NCBI GenBank assembly: GCA_045546915.1 | Contig: JAZQDU010000004.1 | Coordinates: 1-48,266, forward strand | DNA length: 48,266 nucleotides | Source: UMGS172 sp045546915 | GTDB lineage: Bacteria; Bacillota; Clostridia; Oscillospirales; Acutalibacteraceae | Direction of reading: 5' to 3' | Shown here: piece after piece, positions 22,116 through 30,477 of the stretch | Numbering within the stretch: the first letter of the stretch is position 1 | Layout of the letters: each line of letters starts with the position of its first letter | Translations under genes and position numbers: made by a program | Notes under the pieces: model-generated | The model's input: only the letters and a program-made list of their open reading frames with translations | Database searches by the model: none | What the model was told of the DNA's origin: nothing

Positions 22116-22643
22116 TTAAATTTTATTTTTTAGTTCAAATGGCAGATGTTTTTTCATTGATTCGATAAAATCTTCATTTCTTTCCAAAACAAGTGTGTAA
22201 ACGCCACCTTTAGGATGCCTGATTGTTAATACTAATGAGTTTTCATCAGCGGTGCATGCGTGGTAGACCCTTTTTTTAGCGTCCTGTTTGTGCAAAGTTC
22301 TGTTATATGATTCAATTCTTTCGATAGATGAACATTTGAAATTTGCCATATTCTGTCGCTTCTTACCGTTCAGGATTCGGTCAATATCAATTTCACCGTT
22401 AGTATTAATGTACTCAAACTCTGCGTTTAACTTTGATGTAAGGTGGTAGGCAAGGTATATACAAACAACAGCTAACGGTATTAGTAATACTCCTAATGCC
22501 GAGTTTAGTGCAGAAATAACGGATAAGCCTATTGCTAATAATAAGAATGCCACCCATATTCCAATTAAAATTGCTTTTGAATTATTATTTAATTTTGGTT
22601 TTACAAGATACTCACAAAATGTGTCATGTGTTCTTTGGTACAT
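22116..22643 (-). CDS. Uncharacterised protein with two membrane helices and a cytoplasmic domain
   Basis: About 175 aa from the ATG at 22643, chosen for the GGAGTGA ribosome site; a GTG nine bases earlier lies in that site. Two hydrophobic helices occupy about residues 25-66. The rest is a soluble domain with CSSIERIESYNRT and VYHACTADENSLVLTIRHPKGGVYTLVLE. I recall a similar uncharacterised family in Clostridia near nnr but cannot name it with confidence. It is 12 bp upstream of nnr, so co-transcribed. Its promoter is TTGAAT/TATAAT at 22696-22669. Confidence 0.8.
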   Translation of the reverse strand: MYQRTHDTFCEYLVKPKLNNNSKAILIGIWVAFLLLAIGLSVISALNSALGVLLIPLAVVCIYLAYHLTSKLNAEFEYINTNGEIDIDRILNGKKRQNMANFKCSSIERIESYNRTLHKQDAKKRVYHACTADENSLVLTIRHPKGGVYTLVLERNEDFIESMKKHLPFELKNKI

Positions 22644-22668
22644 ACTTATCACTCCAATTCTTACTATA

Positions 22669-22696
22669 ATTATAGCATTATATAAATTACATTCAA
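22669..22696 (-). promoter_or_regulatory. Promoter of the nnr group
   Basis: On the minus strand TTGAAT (22696-22691), a 16-bp spacer, and TATAAT (22674-22669). Confidence 0.6.
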
Positions 22697-22738
22697 GATG
22701 TATTAATGTTACAGATTAATAAAAATATTGTTAAAAAA

Positions 22739-23593
22739 TCAACGGTTTAAAAAATACTTTTTACTGTGCAATGCGCTCTCGGCATCTTTGATTGCTCTTA
22801 CCGCCGCCTTGTTACTGTGCATAACTATATAGGTATAGATTGCATCAAAAATTGCTAATTGTGCAATTCTTGAACTCATTGCAAGAATAGAATATTTGGT
22901 TTCATCTGAACGGGTGTTGAGAATTATATCACTATGCTTATTTATTGGGCTTTCACCAAAGTTTGTGATACATATTGTCGTAGCACCTGTTTCACGGGCT
23001 GTTTTTAAAGCATCAACAACATCAATTGATGAACCCGAGTGTGAAACACCAATTGCTACGTCACCTTTATGAAGGTGAGATGCGGCAATTGCTTGCATGT
23101 GGTTATCACAGTAGGCGATAGCGTCAAGACCTGCTCTTAAAAACTTGTGTTGAGCATCAACTGCAACCGATGCCGAATTACCAAGACCAAAAATCACAAT
23201 TCGTCTTGCGTCTTTAATGACGTTTGAAGCCTTTTCAATTTCGTCAGCGCTTAATACCGACTTTGTGTTTTCAAGCGCAACAGCAATATCGCGTATTCTT
23301 TTATTAAAAATGTCATAACAATTATCTCCGGTTTCAATACCTAAAACACCGCCGGCAGCAGTATTCGCTGATTCTTGTGCGATTTTAAGTTTTAGTTCCT
23401 GATATCCTGAGAGGCCAAGTCTTCTTGAAAATCTTACAATCGTTGCTTCACCGCATTCACATTTTGATGCAAGTTCACTTATAGACAAACCAATAATTTC
23501 TTGGAAATTTGTGATAATCCAATCGGCAATTTTCTTCTCACTATGGCCCATTTCTTTGTATAATTCCTTGATTTTAAGCAATATCGACTCCAT
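22739..23593 (-). CDS. RpiR/MurR-family transcriptional regulator
   Basis: A 284-aa protein. The N-terminal HTH (about 1-75; SISELASKCECGEATIVRFSRRLGLSGYQELK) is followed by a SIS sugar-phosphate-binding domain (about 120-260; VIFGLGNSASVAVDAQHKF, VAIGVSHSGSSIDVV, ATTICITN). RpiR regulators bind phosphosugars. Divergent position next to the large sugar-acid operon makes it the likely controller. GGAGGTG precedes the ATG. Its promoter is TTGAAA 23650-23645, 17 bp, TAAAAT 23627-23622. Confidence 0.94.
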   Translation of the reverse strand: MESILLKIKELYKEMGHSEKKIADWIITNFQEIIGLSISELASKCECGEATIVRFSRRLGLSGYQELKLKIAQESANTAAGGVLGIETGDNCYDIFNKRIRDIAVALENTKSVLSADEIEKASNVIKDARRIVIFGLGNSASVAVDAQHKFLRAGLDAIAYCDNHMQAIAASHLHKGDVAIGVSHSGSSIDVVDALKTARETGATTICITNFGESPINKHSDIILNTRSDETKYSILAMSSRIAQLAIFDAIYTYIVMHSNKAAVRAIKDAESALHSKKYFLNR

Positions 23594-23605
23594 AATGCAC
23601 CTCCG

Positions 23606-23710
23606 CTTGAAAATTTACTCCATTTTAGCATAAAAACCTACAAATTTCAAGTTTTTTTCGAAAATAATTTTCAAAATACTATTGCAATATTATAAATAAT
23701 GTGTTAATAT
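23606..23710. promoter_or_regulatory. Divergent promoters with GAAA/TTTC operators
   Basis: The minus promoter for rpiR is at 23650-23622. The plus promoter for the operon is TTGCAA (23682-23687), 17 bp, TAATAT (23705-23710). GAAAATAATTTTC (23660-23672) is a perfect odd-centred palindrome. CTTGAAAATTT (23606-23616) faces AAATTTCAAG (23642-23651). Such A/T-rich inverted sites fit RpiR-type binding. Confidence 0.6.
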
Positions 23711-23765
23711 AATGTTGCAAATTTATGGGGTGAAAATCCCAAATAATAAAATTGGAGATGATTCG

Positions 23766-25196
23766 ATGGTTTGTAATGAGTTTTTGACAGACATTATTCT
23801 TACTGAATTAGAAGATGCTGTCGGCAGAGAAAACTGCTCAACAAGAGAAATCGATAAGATTACTCACGGTGTTGACTATTTCTGGCTTTCACGTATGTGG
23901 GCTGATCGCGGTAAGCGTATGCCCGAGGCTGACTTCATTGTATCACCTAAAGATGCTGCTGAAACATCAAAGGTTATGAAGATTGCTAACTACTACAAGA
24001 TTCCCGTTACCACATGGGGTGGCGGCGGCGGTACCCAGGGCGGTGCTATTCCTGTTGCCGGTGGTATTCTTCTCGATACCAAGAGAATGAATAAAATTTA
24101 TGACGTTAACACCGAGTCTCTTTACATAGAGTGCGGTTGCGGTGCAATTTATAAGCACATCGAGTGGGCAGCAAACGAAGTTGGTTATGCAACCATGCAT
24201 TATCCTTCTTCACTTACTTGCTCTACCGTTGGCGGATTCTTGGCACATCGTGGTATCGGCGTTGTTTCTACCAAATACGGTAAGATTGACGATATGGTAC
24301 TCAAAATGGAAGTTGTTCTTCCTAACGGTGATATTATTGAGACTTCTCCAGCTCCTAAGCATGCTGCAGGTCCCGACCTTAACCAGATTTTTATTGGTTC
24401 TGAGGGTACTCTTGGTATCATTACCAAAGCTCAGATTCGTATTTTTGCTCAGCCTGAAGAGCGTCGTTTCCGCGCATTCCTTTTCCAGGATATGCACGGT
24501 GCATTCGAGGCTTCTCGCGAACTTCTCCAGAAGTTTAAACCTTCTGTTATGCGTCTTTATGACGAGGCTGAAACTGCTTCTCTCATTAAGAAGATTGTTG
24601 GTGTTGAGAAGAAGGGTGCTTTCATGAATATTGCTTATGAAGGCTGCAAAGAAATGGTTGAAGTTGAAGAGAAGATTCTTCTTGATACATTTAAGAAGTA
24701 TGGCGCTGAAGACCTTGGCTCTGAATACGGAGAAAAATGGTGGAAAGAAAAGATTACATTCTTCTATCCCGGTCATATGATGGATCTTCCTCAGATGTTC
24801 GGTACTATGGACACTATTGCTCCTTATGATAAGATTGAAAAGATTTACTGGGCAATGAAGAAGGCTATTGAGACCAAATTCCCGTTCGTTAAGTTTATCG
24901 CTCACTTCTCTCACTGGTACGAGTGGGGTGCAATGGTTTACGACCGCTTTATCGTTGACAAAGAGTTCGTTCCTGAAGACCCGCATGAAGCAATGCGTCT
25001 CCATCAGTCTATTTGGAGTACCGGTGTTCGTACCGCTATTGCAAACGGCGGTGTTGTAAACGACCATCACGGCGTAGGTATTAAACTTGGCCGTCTTATG
25101 AAAGAACAGTATGGTCCCGCTATGCAGGTATTCGAAGGCATTAAGAAACAGCTTGACCCGAACGGCATTATGAATCCGTTCAAACTTGGTCTTTAA
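23766..25196 (+). CDS. FAD-linked 2-hydroxyacid dehydrogenase (GlcD/LctD-like)
   Basis: About 476 aa from the ATG at 23766, with GGAGATG upstream; an ATG at 23712 has no site. The N-terminal half is a VAO-type FAD-binding domain (about 45-225): VTTWGGGGGTQGGAIPVAGG, SLTCSTVGGFLAHRGIGVVSTKYG and GSEGTLGIIT. The C-terminal half is a cap domain ending in the usual HHGVGIK...LDPNGIMNPFK. Family members oxidise glycolate, D-lactate or other 2-hydroxyacids and pass electrons to an Fe-S protein, a quinone or ETF. An Fe-S gene follows by 25 bp and a fused ETF ends the operon. The codon choice, with many TTC, ACC and CTC, suggests high expression. Confidence 0.9.
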   Translation: MVCNEFLTDIILTELEDAVGRENCSTREIDKITHGVDYFWLSRMWADRGKRMPEADFIVSPKDAAETSKVMKIANYYKIPVTTWGGGGGTQGGAIPVAGGILLDTKRMNKIYDVNTESLYIECGCGAIYKHIEWAANEVGYATMHYPSSLTCSTVGGFLAHRGIGVVSTKYGKIDDMVLKMEVVLPNGDIIETSPAPKHAAGPDLNQIFIGSEGTLGIITKAQIRIFAQPEERRFRAFLFQDMHGAFEASRELLQKFKPSVMRLYDEAETASLIKKIVGVEKKGAFMNIAYEGCKEMVEVEEKILLDTFKKYGAEDLGSEYGEKWWKEKITFFYPGHMMDLPQMFGTMDTIAPYDKIEKIYWAMKKAIETKFPFVKFIAHFSHWYEWGAMVYDRFIVDKEFVPEDPHEAMRLHQSIWSTGVRTAIANGGVVNDHHGVGIKLGRLMKEQYGPAMQVFEGIKKQLDPNGIMNPFKLGL

Positions 25197-25221
25197 TTAT
25201 TAATAGGGGAGGTAATTTACA

Positions 25222-26313
25222 ATGTATATGTCTGAAAAAAGTAAGCAGATTGTAGACGCTTGTCGTTTCTGCTGGATGTGTCGTCATATTTGCCCTGTTG
25301 GTAATGCTACCGGTCAGGAGAGAAACACTTCAAGAGCACGTGCACTTGCACTTTCTGTTGTTAACCGTGGTGCTGCTGAACTTACTCCTGATATTATGGA
25401 TAACATTTATGAGTGCCAGATGTGTGAGGCTTGTACTTGCGACTGTGCAACCGGTTGGGATCCTACATATTTCACCAAAGAAGTACGTCTTCAGGCTGCT
25501 CTCGATGGTAAAACTCCTGCATACATTAACGATATGCTCGATAAAGTATTTGCTACCGGCAACGTATATGGTGCAAAGAAAGTAAAGGCTGCTCTTGATA
25601 AGGCTATTAAGGCTCATGAAAAAGAAGAGAAAGTTCTTCTTTTCCTTGGCGCAGAGGCTCGTTACAATGTTCCTGATGCAGCAGTAAATGCTATCACCGT
25701 TCTTGAAAAAGCAGGTGTTAAATTTACTGTTTTGGCTAAAGAACCCGCTTCGGGTGCTGCACTTGATTGGCTTATCGGCGCTGCTGATGAAACCAAGCAG
25801 CAGATGACTGCTTGTGCAGAAGTTATCGGCAAATATAAGACCATTATCGCTTTTGACCCTCAAGATGCTAAGGCATTCTTGCGTGAGTACAAAGAGTATG
25901 GCATTAAACTCGGTGAGGTTGTAACCTTCACTTCTTATGTTGCTGGTCTTATTGCTAACAAGAAACTCAAAGTAAAGAACACAGGCAAGGCTGTTGTTTA
26001 CCAGGATCCTTATCAGCTCGCTCGTATGTTCGAGGAGACTGAGGAGCCCAGAGCTATTGTTTCTGCTTGTGCAGAACTTAAAGAAATGCTTCTTAACAGA
26101 AAAGATACTGTTTGGGCAGGTGGCTCTTATATGGCTATCTATAATCCTCTTGTATCTGAACTTGTTGCAAAAGAACGTTGGACAAATGCTATCAACGTTG
26201 GTGCTGATACCATCGTTACTGCAAGCGTTTCTGAGTATGCTGCTCTTAAGAAAGCTGCACCTCAAGGCAAGAAAGTTATTTCTATCGAAGAACTCGTTCT
26301 TTCTGCACTTTAA
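25222..26313 (+). CDS. GlcF-like Fe-S protein with cysteine-free CCG-type domains
   Basis: A 363-aa protein. Two 4Fe-4S motifs lie at the N-terminus: CRFCWMCRHICP (about 12-23) and CQMCEACTCDC (about 65-75). The rest aligns by eye with the HdrD/GlcF CCG region, but the cysteines are gone: DPY stands where DPC is usual, WAGGS where CCGGG is usual, and TASVSEY where CPxC occurs. It keeps the wired-relay part and probably carries electrons from the GlcD-like enzyme to the fused ETF. GGGGAGG precedes the ATG. A long antisense frame over it is an effect of codon bias. Confidence 0.86.
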   Translation: MYMSEKSKQIVDACRFCWMCRHICPVGNATGQERNTSRARALALSVVNRGAAELTPDIMDNIYECQMCEACTCDCATGWDPTYFTKEVRLQAALDGKTPAYINDMLDKVFATGNVYGAKKVKAALDKAIKAHEKEEKVLLFLGAEARYNVPDAAVNAITVLEKAGVKFTVLAKEPASGAALDWLIGAADETKQQMTACAEVIGKYKTIIAFDPQDAKAFLREYKEYGIKLGEVVTFTSYVAGLIANKKLKVKNTGKAVVYQDPYQLARMFEETEEPRAIVSACAELKEMLLNRKDTVWAGGSYMAIYNPLVSELVAKERWTNAINVGADTIVTASVSEYAALKKAAPQGKKVISIEELVLSAL

Positions 26314-26332
26314 TTTAAGGAGTTTATAAAAA

Positions 26333-27175
26333 ATGCTCGTTAATTTTAAACAAATTTTGGCAATGGCTGAGGAAGGCAATTATTGTATTCCTGCATTCAA
26401 TGTCTATAATATTGAAACTTTGATGGGCGCCGTAAAGGCTGCAGAGGAGCTTAAAGCTCCCTGCATCCTTCAGGTTTACCCTCGTCTTATGAAAGAAGAA
26501 ATTGGCTATTATCTTGCTCCTGCAGTTGTTGCTGCAGCTCATAAGGCAAGTGTGCCTGTTTGCTTCCATCTTGACCATGGCCCTTCAGAACTTGAAACTA
26601 CACGTTCATTGCGTTGGGGCGCAACCGGCATTATGCTTGACGGTTCTAACCTTTCTTTTGAAGAAAACATCGCTTTAACCAAGAGGGTAGTTGATACCTG
26701 CGCATTTGTTAATGTTCAGGTTGAAGGCGAACTTGGTCATATTGGCATGGTTTCGGACGATTCAATGGATGAGTTTACTGTTCCTGAAGAAGCAAAGATT
26801 TTTGTTGAGCGTACCGGTGTTGAGGCTCTTGCAGTTTTAGTTGGTAATGCTCATGGCCGTTATAAAAAACCGCCTAAGATTGATATTCAGAGAATTGCCG
26901 ATATCCGTAAGGCTACAAACGGCACCGCTCTTGTTCTTCACGGTGGTTCGGGTATCCCTGATGAGGCCATTAAAGAGGGTGTTAAAGCCGGTATCAGAAA
27001 GCTTAATATTGCTACTGATATTTGCTATACATTCCTTGATAGCGTTCAAGAGGAAATCAACAAACCCGAAAGAATTATTGCAGTAGATAACTTCATGAAG
27101 AAGCCTATCGAAGCTGTAAAAGAATTCTGTATGAGTAAAGTATTGCTCTGTGGAGCAGAAGGAAAGGCAAAATAA
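26333..27175 (+). CDS. Class II (zinc) ketose-bisphosphate aldolase, IolJ/KbaY type
   Basis: A 280-aa class II aldolase. The D81-H82 pair of LDHGP, GELGHIG (about 132-138), GNAHGRYKKPPKID (from 171) and LHGGSGIP (202-209) carry the catalytic Asp, the three zinc His and the phosphate loop. Next to IolC- and IolB-like genes it may be the IolJ enzyme that cleaves 6-phospho-5-dehydro-2-deoxygluconate to DHAP and malonate semialdehyde. Tagatose- or fructose-bisphosphate activity is the alternative. The stop overlaps the kinase start by one base. Confidence 0.9.
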   Translation: MLVNFKQILAMAEEGNYCIPAFNVYNIETLMGAVKAAEELKAPCILQVYPRLMKEEIGYYLAPAVVAAAHKASVPVCFHLDHGPSELETTRSLRWGATGIMLDGSNLSFEENIALTKRVVDTCAFVNVQVEGELGHIGMVSDDSMDEFTVPEEAKIFVERTGVEALAVLVGNAHGRYKKPPKIDIQRIADIRKATNGTALVLHGGSGIPDEAIKEGVKAGIRKLNIATDICYTFLDSVQEEINKPERIIAVDNFMKKPIEAVKEFCMSKVLLCGAEGKAK

Positions 27176-28086
27176 TGAGTAAAGTTGTTGGAATCGGAGC
27201 ATGTGTGCTCGATACTCTCATTTCATTACCAAGCTTTCCTCCTGAAGATACTAAACTTCGTGCTACATCTTCTAAACTGGTTGGCGGTGGTCCCACCGCC
27301 ACCGGTATTGTTGCTGTTTCAAAACTTGGCATTAGCGCCGAGTTTTTGGGTGTGTTATCAGATGATTCTAATGGTGCATATCTTAAAGGTGACTTTGAGA
27401 AATACGGCGTTGGAACCGATAATATTGAAATGATACCAGGATACCGTGCGTTTACTTCTTGCATTTGGCTTAATGCTGAAAAGGGTAGTAGAACATGTGT
27501 TTTTGATAAAGGTAATTTACCTGCATTAAAGCTTAACGAAAGCCAAATTAATGCTATCAAAAACGCTGATTTGCTTATGGTTGACGGCAACGAAATGGCA
27601 GCAGCTATTGAAGCTGCAAAGATTGCTAAGGCAAATGGTACTAAAGTACTTTATGACTGTGGCGGTCTTTATGAAGGTGTTGCAAATCTTTTGGCATTGA
27701 CCGATATTATGATTCCTTCTGAGGAATTTGCTATGGGTCACACCGGCGAAAAAAATGCCGCCGATGCTGCTAAAAAGCTTTATGAAATGTATCATCCTGA
27801 ATATGTAGTTGTTACAAGAGGTAAATTGGGTGGATTACTTTTTGATGGTGAAAACGTCATTGAGTATCCCATTTATCCTGCCGATGTTGTTGACTCTAAC
27901 GGCTCGGGCGACGTATTCCACGGCGCATTTGCATCTGCAGTTGTTCGTGGCTTTACACCTATTCAGTGTTGTCACTTCTCAAGTTGCGTTTCTGCCCTTA
28001 AATGTATGGGTGTAGGTGCTAGAGAAAGTGTGCCTGATTATGATACTGCTATCGACTATTTAAGGAGGAACGGCTATGAACTTTAA
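27175..28086 (+). CDS. PfkB-family carbohydrate kinase (IolC-like position)
   Basis: A 303-aa ribokinase-fold kinase. The glycine-rich VGGGPTATGIVAVSKLG box (about 36-52) is the first PfkB motif. DSNGSGDVFHGAFA (240-253) is the second, with catalytic D246 (usual DTTGAGD). The Thr/Ala to Asn/Ser changes are within family range. Placed between an IolJ-like aldolase and IolB, it could phosphorylate 5-dehydro-2-deoxygluconate as IolC does, but other 2-keto sugars are possible. It overlaps iolB by 11 bp. Confidence 0.9.
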   Translation: MSKVVGIGACVLDTLISLPSFPPEDTKLRATSSKLVGGGPTATGIVAVSKLGISAEFLGVLSDDSNGAYLKGDFEKYGVGTDNIEMIPGYRAFTSCIWLNAEKGSRTCVFDKGNLPALKLNESQINAIKNADLLMVDGNEMAAAIEAAKIAKANGTKVLYDCGGLYEGVANLLALTDIMIPSEEFAMGHTGEKNAADAAKKLYEMYHPEYVVVTRGKLGGLLFDGENVIEYPIYPADVVDSNGSGDVFHGAFASAVVRGFTPIQCCHFSSCVSALKCMGVGARESVPDYDTAIDYLRRNGYEL

Positions 28087-28870
28087 AAAAGCTTATAAAC
28101 CGACTATAGGTTATACTCCTATTTCTAAAATTGGTGAATGTTCACTTAAAAAACTTGAGTTTGGTATTATTGAACTCAACGCCGGCGACAAGTTGGATTT
28201 TAACACTGCCGATAAAGAAACAGCATTTATTATGCTTGAAGGTCATTGTAATGTATACTTTAACAATGAAAAGTATGAAAATGTAGGTAACAGAAGTAAT
28301 GTTTTTGAAAACCACAGAGCAGAAACTTTCTATATGCCTATTAATCAAGACCTTACTATTGAAGCAATCGACCATATTAAGATTGCTGTTTGTGCTACTC
28401 CTATTACCGAAAAGACAGAACCGCAGTTGCTTCGTGAAGACCGCGTTCCTTTAAAACTTCTCGGTAAGGTTCCTTTTGAAAGAGAAACATCCTTCCTTGT
28501 TGACGGTACTACTAACGCCAAGGTTCTTACCATTGGTGAGTGCTACGTTACCGAAGGTAACTGGGCTGGTTTCCCGCCTCACAAACACGATGAGGACAAT
28601 ATGCCTGTTGAGTGTATATGTGAAGAAATTTATTACTTCTTGTTTGACCCCAAACAAGGCTTTGGTATTCAGTGTGTTTATACTGCAGACGGCGAAGTTG
28701 ACGAGGCATATCGTGTAAAGTACGATGAACTTGTTGAGTTCCCTTATGGTTACCACACCACTGTTGCTACCCCCGGTTATCAATCCTATTTTCTCTGGCT
28801 TATGGCCGGCGATTATCAAGGTTTTAACCGTAGTAATGACCCTCTTCATGATTGGGTTGCAAACAAATAA
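28076..28870 (+). CDS. iolB: 5-deoxy-glucuronate isomerase (IolB family)
   Basis: A 264-aa double-cupin of the KduI/IolB family. GNWAGFPPHKHDEDNMP (about 163-179) and CEEIYYFLFDPKQGFG (about 182-197) supply the metal-binding His, His and Glu, and FPYGYHTTVATPGYQSYFLWLMAG (in part) supplies the last His. This agrees closely with IolB of inositol catabolism, which converts 5-deoxy-D-glucuronate to 5-dehydro-2-deoxy-D-gluconate. The genes that make its substrate from inositol (iolG, E, D) are not in this window. Confidence 0.9.
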   Translation: MNFKKAYKPTIGYTPISKIGECSLKKLEFGIIELNAGDKLDFNTADKETAFIMLEGHCNVYFNNEKYENVGNRSNVFENHRAETFYMPINQDLTIEAIDHIKIAVCATPITEKTEPQLLREDRVPLKLLGKVPFERETSFLVDGTTNAKVLTIGECYVTEGNWAGFPPHKHDEDNMPVECICEEIYYFLFDPKQGFGIQCVYTADGEVDEAYRVKYDELVEFPYGYHTTVATPGYQSYFLWLMAGDYQGFNRSNDPLHDWVANK

Positions 28871-28880
28871 TTACAAATCA

Positions 28881-28906
28881 GCCGAAGGGATTAGAGTCCC
28901 TTCGGC
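28881..28906 (+). repeat. Strong intra-operon hairpin
   Basis: GCCGAAGGGA (28881-28890) pairs exactly with TCCCTTCGGC (28897-28906) around TTAGAG. No T-run follows. It may block exonucleases or give partial termination between iolB and the epimerase gene. Confidence 0.7.
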
Positions 28907-28961
28907 AATTTGCGTTTAAATTAGATTATTAACTGCTTATATTATAAGGAGATGTATATAG

Positions 28962-29819
28962 ATGGTTACTTTAAAAAATGGTAATTCTGTGCTTAAAATC
29001 AATGAAAAAGGCGCAGAAATGAAGAGTTTTACCGTAAATAATGTTGAATATCTGTGGACCGGCGACCCTAATATTTGGGCTGCAAGCGCACCTAATATTT
29101 TCCCAATGACCGGTGGTTTTAAGGATGATAAATACATATTAGAGGGCAAGGAATATATTATGCCCAAGCATGGTTTTGCAAAAAATATGGATTTTATTGT
29201 TGAATCTGTTACCGATACTACTGCTGTATTTTTGCTCACAGAAACAGACGAAACAAAGTCTCAATGGCCTTATGATTTTGAGTTTAGGGTTTGTTATGAA
29301 CTTTTTGATTCAAAAGTTGCTATCGATTATAAAGTAACCAATAAAAATGATAATACAATGTGGTTCTCGGTTGGTTCGCATGATGGTTTTGCTACACCCG
29401 AAGGCATTGAAGAGTATGATATTATTTTTGAAAACAAAGAAACCCTTAATGCTTATACTCTTTTTGGCAACCTTATTGGTGAAGAAACTTATCCCGTTAT
29501 TGAAAATACCGATACATTAACACTTAAATACGACTATTTCTCGGTTGATGCTCTTGTTTTTAAGGATGTAAAATCTAAATCTTGCAAACTTATCAACAGA
29601 AATACAGGCCGTGGAATAAAACTCGATTATCCCGATTTTCCCGTAATGATGGTTTGGACGAAGCCTAACGCACCCTATATTTGTATTGAACCATGGTTTG
29701 GTGCGCCTGACCACGTAGACAGTAACTATGATATTACCAAGAAATTTGCTATTCAGTCGGTAGAAGCAGGTAAAACATTTACTTGCACTCGAGTGATTAC
29801 TGCTGTGGAGGGTAAATAA
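28962..29819 (+). CDS. Aldose 1-epimerase family protein (LacX-like)
   Basis: A 285-aa galactose-mutarotase fold. It has WTGDPNIWAASAPNIFPMTGGF near 28-50 and GKEYIMPKHGFAKNMDF near 63-79 with the conserved His. FSVGSHDGFATPE near 132 carries the second His, and CIEPWFGAPDHVDSN near 245 carries the catalytic Glu. It interconverts sugar anomers. AAGGAG precedes the ATG. DUF4867 starts directly after its stop. Confidence 0.9.
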   Translation: MVTLKNGNSVLKINEKGAEMKSFTVNNVEYLWTGDPNIWAASAPNIFPMTGGFKDDKYILEGKEYIMPKHGFAKNMDFIVESVTDTTAVFLLTETDETKSQWPYDFEFRVCYELFDSKVAIDYKVTNKNDNTMWFSVGSHDGFATPEGIEEYDIIFENKETLNAYTLFGNLIGEETYPVIENTDTLTLKYDYFSVDALVFKDVKSKSCKLINRNTGRGIKLDYPDFPVMMVWTKPNAPYICIEPWFGAPDHVDSNYDITKKFAIQSVEAGKTFTCTRVITAVEGK

Positions 29820-30476
29820 ATGACTTATGAAAAAATTTGCGAATTAAACCCGCAACTTAAAATATACAAGACTTCGGATAAAGAGTTTATACCTTTCGGC
29901 AAAGTTATAACCGATATTTGCCCCAATGAATTTATAAAAGCAGCAGAATTCGTTGCCATGCCCGAAGTTGGTTCGTCTTATGTTCCTACTTTAGAAGCAT
30001 TTGAAAATGTTAATGCAATTAATGATATTAAGGTTAAATATTTTGGCGAAATGCCGATTCAAGCGGGTTATTGCTGGGGTTATAGTGACCATTTAAACGC
30101 TGTTGAATGGCATAAAAGTTCAGAGGTTAATGTTGCTGTTACACCTTTAATTTTATTTTTAGGTCAGGTACAAGATATTGTCGACAATAAAATTGATTCT
30201 TCAAAAATGAAGGCATTTTACGTCGAAAAAGGTGAAGTTTTAGAAGTTTATGCTACCACACTTCATTTTTGTCCCTGTCAGGTTGAAAAAAGTGGTTTTA
30301 AGTGCGTTGTTGTGTTACCCCAAGGCACAAATGTACCGCTTGATGGCGAATATGAAGATAAAATAATGTTTAGAAAGAATAAGTGGATTTTGTGTCACGT
30401 TGATAATGAAGCTCTTATTGCCCGTGGGGTAGTTCGTGGCGTTACAGGTATTAATTTTGAGGTTAAAGGTGAATAA
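29820..30476 (+). CDS. DUF4867-like protein
   Basis: A 218-aa soluble protein. It looks like DUF4867, a cupin-like family in sugar operons: EVGSSYVPTLEAFE (about 43-56), GYCWGYSDHLNAVEWHKSSEVNVA (about 80-103, in part) and VEVYATTLHFCPCQV near 138. The conserved His and Glu in WGYSDHLNAVEWHKSSE could bind a metal, so a sugar isomerase or lyase function is possible but not shown. Its ATG abuts the epimerase stop and it is 1 bp from the FGGY kinase start. Confidence 0.8.
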   Translation: MTYEKICELNPQLKIYKTSDKEFIPFGKVITDICPNEFIKAAEFVAMPEVGSSYVPTLEAFENVNAINDIKVKYFGEMPIQAGYCWGYSDHLNAVEWHKSSEVNVAVTPLILFLGQVQDIVDNKIDSSKMKAFYVEKGEVLEVYATTLHFCPCQVEKSGFKCVVVLPQGTNVPLDGEYEDKIMFRKNKWILCHVDNEALIARGVVRGVTGINFEVKGE

Positions 30477-30477
30477 G

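Noticed and set aside
24210..25070. A 286-aa open frame on the minus strand
   Set aside because: Antisense to the GlcD-like gene, whose motifs are clear; low-complexity product without a start signal.
25330..26379. A 349-aa open frame on the minus strand
   Set aside because: It lies antisense to the Fe-S gene, has no ribosome site or domain, and results from codon bias of the real gene.
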